Below are positions 60,729 to 64,000 of a stretch of 64,000 nucleotides of DNA, in pieces. The position numbers were made by a program, and so were the translations under genes. Origin of the DNA: Sipunculus nudus (Eukaryota; Annelida; Sipuncula; Golfingiida; Sipunculidae). Position 1 is the first letter of the stretch. The number at the start of each line of letters is the position of its first letter. Under the pieces are notes generated by a model. It was given only the letters and a program-made list of their open reading frames with translations, had not been told where the DNA came from and did not search any database. The DNA is taken from assembly GCA_026874595.1 (NCBI GenBank), contig CM049310.1, positions 9,426,001-9,490,000 of the forward strand, written 5' to 3'.

Positions 60729-61845
60729 TTTTAGCTCAGCTGACTTTCAGTCATGCTAGGCTATAGCGATGGTTCTTTGTCCGTCCGTCCGGCCGTCCGT
60801 CTGTTAGCAGGGCACAAATCGTAACCATAGGGGCTAGGGCCATGAACCCTATGCAGTCTTAGAGGTTCTAAAAAGATCTCCTTGCAAACCTGAAATTAGG
60901 TCACTGCGACCTATATTCTCGAAGTTATGGGGTGTGTTTGCACCCCCCAGAAATAATTCTTTTAACCAAAATTTTCATCCCAAACCTTCCATCTTTCACA
61001 TACAGCTCACCTACCAACAGGGGAAGAACCATAATTATTTTGTGGTCACAAGGTCAAAGGTCAAGGTCACAGAACCAACTTCTTTGAAAAGCCTCAGGAT
61101 GCATTTTAAGCCAAACCTTTCATCCCAATTCTTTGATCTTTCACATATAGCTCACCTACTAAGTGGGAGAAGAATCCTATAGATGTTGAAGTCACAAGGT
61201 CAAAGGTCAGGGTCACAGGATCCACTTCTTTGAAAAGGTTGTGAACACATTTCAAGCTAGACCTTTCATTCCAAACCTTTCAGCACTGATATCGCTTCTC
61301 TGCCAACAGCGGAAAAGACCTGTTGATTTTGAGGTCAAAGGTCAAGTTCAAAGCACTCTCTTCTTGCGTGGAGTCATTTTCAGCAAACTTTTTTAATCTA
61401 TACTTTCCATCTGTCATATATGGCTTACCTACCAATAGGAGAAGAAGCCTATTGATGTTGAGTTCAAAAGGTCAAAGGTACAATATTGTTCTAAATGCTT
61501 GTGAACATATTTCAGGTGAAACTGTTCAACCCAAACCTTCAGTCTTTCACATATGCAACATCTATGCATCACTGAATTTGATTCAAACTTCATATTTATG
61601 GGTCTTTTTGCATGAAGAAATAACTAATTGATTTTGAGGTCAGCTGGTCAGGAGGTTAAAGGTTGCAGGTCTAAGTTATTCACTCATTGGTTGCCAAGTA
61701 ATTACACCCGGCCAGATGTAAGTGGTTAGTAGTTACCCATCATTTAGAAAGAATCCAGTTGATATGTTGGCAAAAGGCCAAGGTCATAGGTCAGGGATGT
61801 TCACAATAACTTATTTTGTAGACCATCTCTATTTTTCTTGTTTTT
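60729..61845 (+). mobile_element. Helentron-like element with AGGTCA arrays, family A start with family E body
   Basis: It starts TTTAGCTCAGCTGACTTTCAGTCA, CTATAGCGATGG and (GTCC)n, like family A. From about 60955 it continues with ~140-bp units ('atcccaaaccttccatctttcacatacagctcac', 'gggagaag', AGGTCA triplets) like the body at 42409-43344. It ends near 61840 at 'cttgttttt', where the next element begins. Mixed ends and bodies suggest recombination or capture between families. Confidence 0.55.
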
Positions 61846-63707
61846 ATGCCCCCGCCACAAAGTGGCCGGGGCATATAGTTTTACCCATGTCCGTCATTCC
61901 GTCCTTCCGTCATTCCGAAATCAAACAGTTGTACGGACTTTTTTTCGCAATGCCTGCAGATATTGGCCTGATTTTTGGTGTGTGGGCAGATATAGACCAG
62001 TTACAGATCGAGTTCGCGTTTCGTCCCGGTTGACCAACTTTTGACCGTTTTACGGCTCCTAAACTTAGAAAATTTCATGAAAAATAGAAATATTCATGAC
62101 AGATACACAAGTACGGACTTTTTTTCGCAATGCCTGCAGATATTGGCCTGATTTTTGGTGTGTGAGCAGATATAGACCAGTTACAGATCGAGTTCGCGTT
62201 TCGTCCCGGTTGACCTACTTTTGACCATTTTACAGCTCCTAAACTTAGAAATTTTCATGAAAAATATGAAATTTCATGACAAATACACATGTACGGACTT
62301 TTTTTCGCAGTGCCTGTAGATGTTGGCCTGATTTTTGGTGTGTGGACAGATATAGACCAGTTACAGATCGAGTTCGCGTTTCGTCCCGGTTGACCTACTT
62401 TTGACCGTTTTACAGCTCCTAAACTTAGAAATTTTCATGAAAAATAGGAATATTCATGACAGATACACATGTACGGACTTTTTTTTCGCAGTGCCTGCAG
62501 ATATTGGCCTGATATTTGGTGTGTGGGCAGATATAGACCAGTTACAGATCGAGTTCACGTTTCGTCCAGGTTGACTTACTTTTGACCGTTTTACGGCTCC
62601 TACACTTAGAAAATTTCATGAAAAATAGAAATATTCATGACAGATACACATGTACAGACTTTTTTTCGCAATGCCTGCAGATATTGGCCTAATTTTTGGA
62701 GTGTCGGCATATATATAGACCAGTTACAGATTGAGTTCGCGTTTCATCCCTGTTGACCTACTTTTGACTGTTTTAAGGCTCCTGAACATAGAAAATTCAA
62801 TGAAAACTATGAAATTTCATGACAAATACACATGTACGGACCTTTTTTGGCAATGCCTGCAGATATTGGCCTGATTTTTGGTGTTGGCAGATATTGACCA
62901 GTTACAGATGGAGTTCGCATTTCGTCCCGGTTGACCTACTTTTGACTGTTTTACGGCTCCTGAACATAGAAAATTTCATGTAAAATATATATTTTCATGA
63001 CAAATACACTTGTACAGACTTTTCGTCACAATACCTGCAGATATTGGCCTGATTTTTTGTGTGTGGGCAGATAATGACCAGTTACAGATCAAGTTCACGT
63101 TTTGTCCCAGTTGACCTATTTTTGACAGTTTGACGGTGCTCTAACATAGAAAATTTCATAAAAAGGTGCACATGTATGGTATTTTTTTTGCAGTGCCTGC
63201 AGATTCAGGCCTGATTTTTGGTGTGTAGGCAGATAATGACCAGTTACAGATCGAGTTCTTGTTTTGTCTCAGTTGACCTACTTTTAACCATTTGACTGCT
63301 CCTGAACATAGAAAGTTTCATGAAAAATATAAATTTTCATAACAAATGCATATGTACTAACTTTTTTGTACTGATAATGACAGTTACAGATCAAGTTTGC
63401 GTTTCATCCTGGTTGACCTACTTTTGATTGTTTTACGGCTCCTAAACATAGAAAATTTCATGAAAGACAGAAATTTTTATGGAAAATGCACATGTATGGA
63501 CTTTTTTTCACAATGCCTGCATATACTGGCATGATTTTTGGTGTGTTGCTTGATAATGACCCTTTACAGATCGAGTTTGCATTTTGCCCTTGTTGACCTA
63601 CTTTTGACCATACGACACCTCCTGAACTTAAAAAATTTTCCAAATTTTACAAATGTTTCTAATTTGCCCAAGGCGGGGGCATTTCCTGTCGTTCCGACAC
63701 ATCTAGT
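61846..63707 (+). mobile_element. Helentron-like element, family D, ten ~180-bp tandem units
   Basis: It starts ATGCCCCCGCCACAAAGTGG, folding as ATGCCCC...GCCAC-aaa-GTGGC...GGGGCAT, then ATAG and TTCC/GTCC repeats. Ten units follow, each with a 'gtacggactt'-like start at 61931, 62111, 62291, 62471, 62652, 62834, 63012, 63173, 63354 and 63493. Spacing is 178-182 bp in the first six intervals and irregular (139-181) toward the right, where units are also more diverged. The end has GGCGGGGGCAT inverted to the start (63672-63682), hairpin TGTCG-ttc-CGACA (63687-63699) and CTAGT (63703-63707). No protein is encoded; apparent frames follow the repeat. Confidence 0.8.
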
Positions 63708-64000
63708 CTTGTATATATAACCATATGGCACTCACAACTGGTACATCTCACTATGTGCTCATATTTTTAAGTGACACTTGTGATATATGACTCCCTTTTG
63801 TATCAGCTCATGGAGTGATAAGGATATATCATTAGTGCATAACAAAAACACTGTTGCCGGAATGCTTTGGCCAGGCATTAAGACTATGAGAGTTAAGTGT
63901 TAAGTTTAGCTACTGATTTATAAAATGATAGGAACATTTTGCAGTTTATATCATGGAATCATAGCAATAAACTTAGTTTTCTAGATATCTGAATATTATT
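63708..64000. other. No gene recognised
   Basis: AT-rich DNA with no supported feature in the last 293 bases. Confidence 0.6.

Noticed and set aside
61722-62044. Open frames of 68-103 codons
   Set aside because: They start in the preceding element and run into the 180-bp repeat, and the later units are broken in the same frames.

Overview
The window looks like a stretch of a lophotrochozoan genome, most likely a marine bivalve. The evidence is AT-rich DNA without long host genes, many elements carrying (GTCC)n plus minisatellite arrays of the kind common in bivalves, a tRNA-derived SINE, TA-flanked inverted-repeat transposons, a truncated LINE, and one intact chromodomain Ty3/gypsy element. 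No bacterial-style operon, rRNA gene, functional tRNA or CRISPR array is visible. The species cannot be fixed from sequence alone.

Layout. 1-4756: an imperfect tandem duplication (offset 3443 bp). Copy A carries a 921-bp insertion (898-1818) that copy B lacks, and a TA-flanked inverted-repeat element (2379-3448) lies between the copies. 9084-12304: a pogo-like TIR element split by a 5'-truncated LINE on the minus strand (10374-12297). 13421-15325: a 1.9-kb element with five ~340-bp monomers; a sister copy at 28181-30094 sits inside a second pogo-like element (27200-30196). 17651-24586: a complete Ty3/gypsy retrotransposon on the minus strand, with LTRs that look identical, a CTAG target duplication, gag, and a pol ending in a chromodomain. 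32084-43344: several more minisatellite-bearing elements, some nested. 34905-36062 and 48088-51052: inverted copies of another repeat, the second split by a 1.34-kb insertion. 46092-46441: a SINE. 58080-63707: a dense cluster of minisatellite-bearing elements, ending with ten ~180-bp units.

Main interpretation. At least five unrelated-looking repeat families share one plan: a 5' terminal hairpin, a TATAG-like box, usually a (GTCC)n or other microsatellite tract, tandem monomers, an inverted copy of part of the 5' hairpin arm, and, in the best-preserved copies, a short 3' hairpin 6-10 nt before a CT[A/T]GT end followed by T. Two natural empty sites in this window show insertion into T|T without target-site duplication. 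This fits non-autonomous Helentron-type rolling-circle elements (HINEs). Their monomers repeatedly carry either the palindrome GGTGGCGCCACC or DR1-type AGGTCA nuclear-receptor half-sites.

The retrotransposon has gag and pol in one frame, separated by a single TGA embedded in CAA-TGA-CAA-TTA, the CARYYA readthrough context. Host coding sequence is sparse. The best candidate is a pair of plus-strand exons (47367-47410 and 56844-56980) with strong splice sites and compatible reading phase; other candidate exons are weak.
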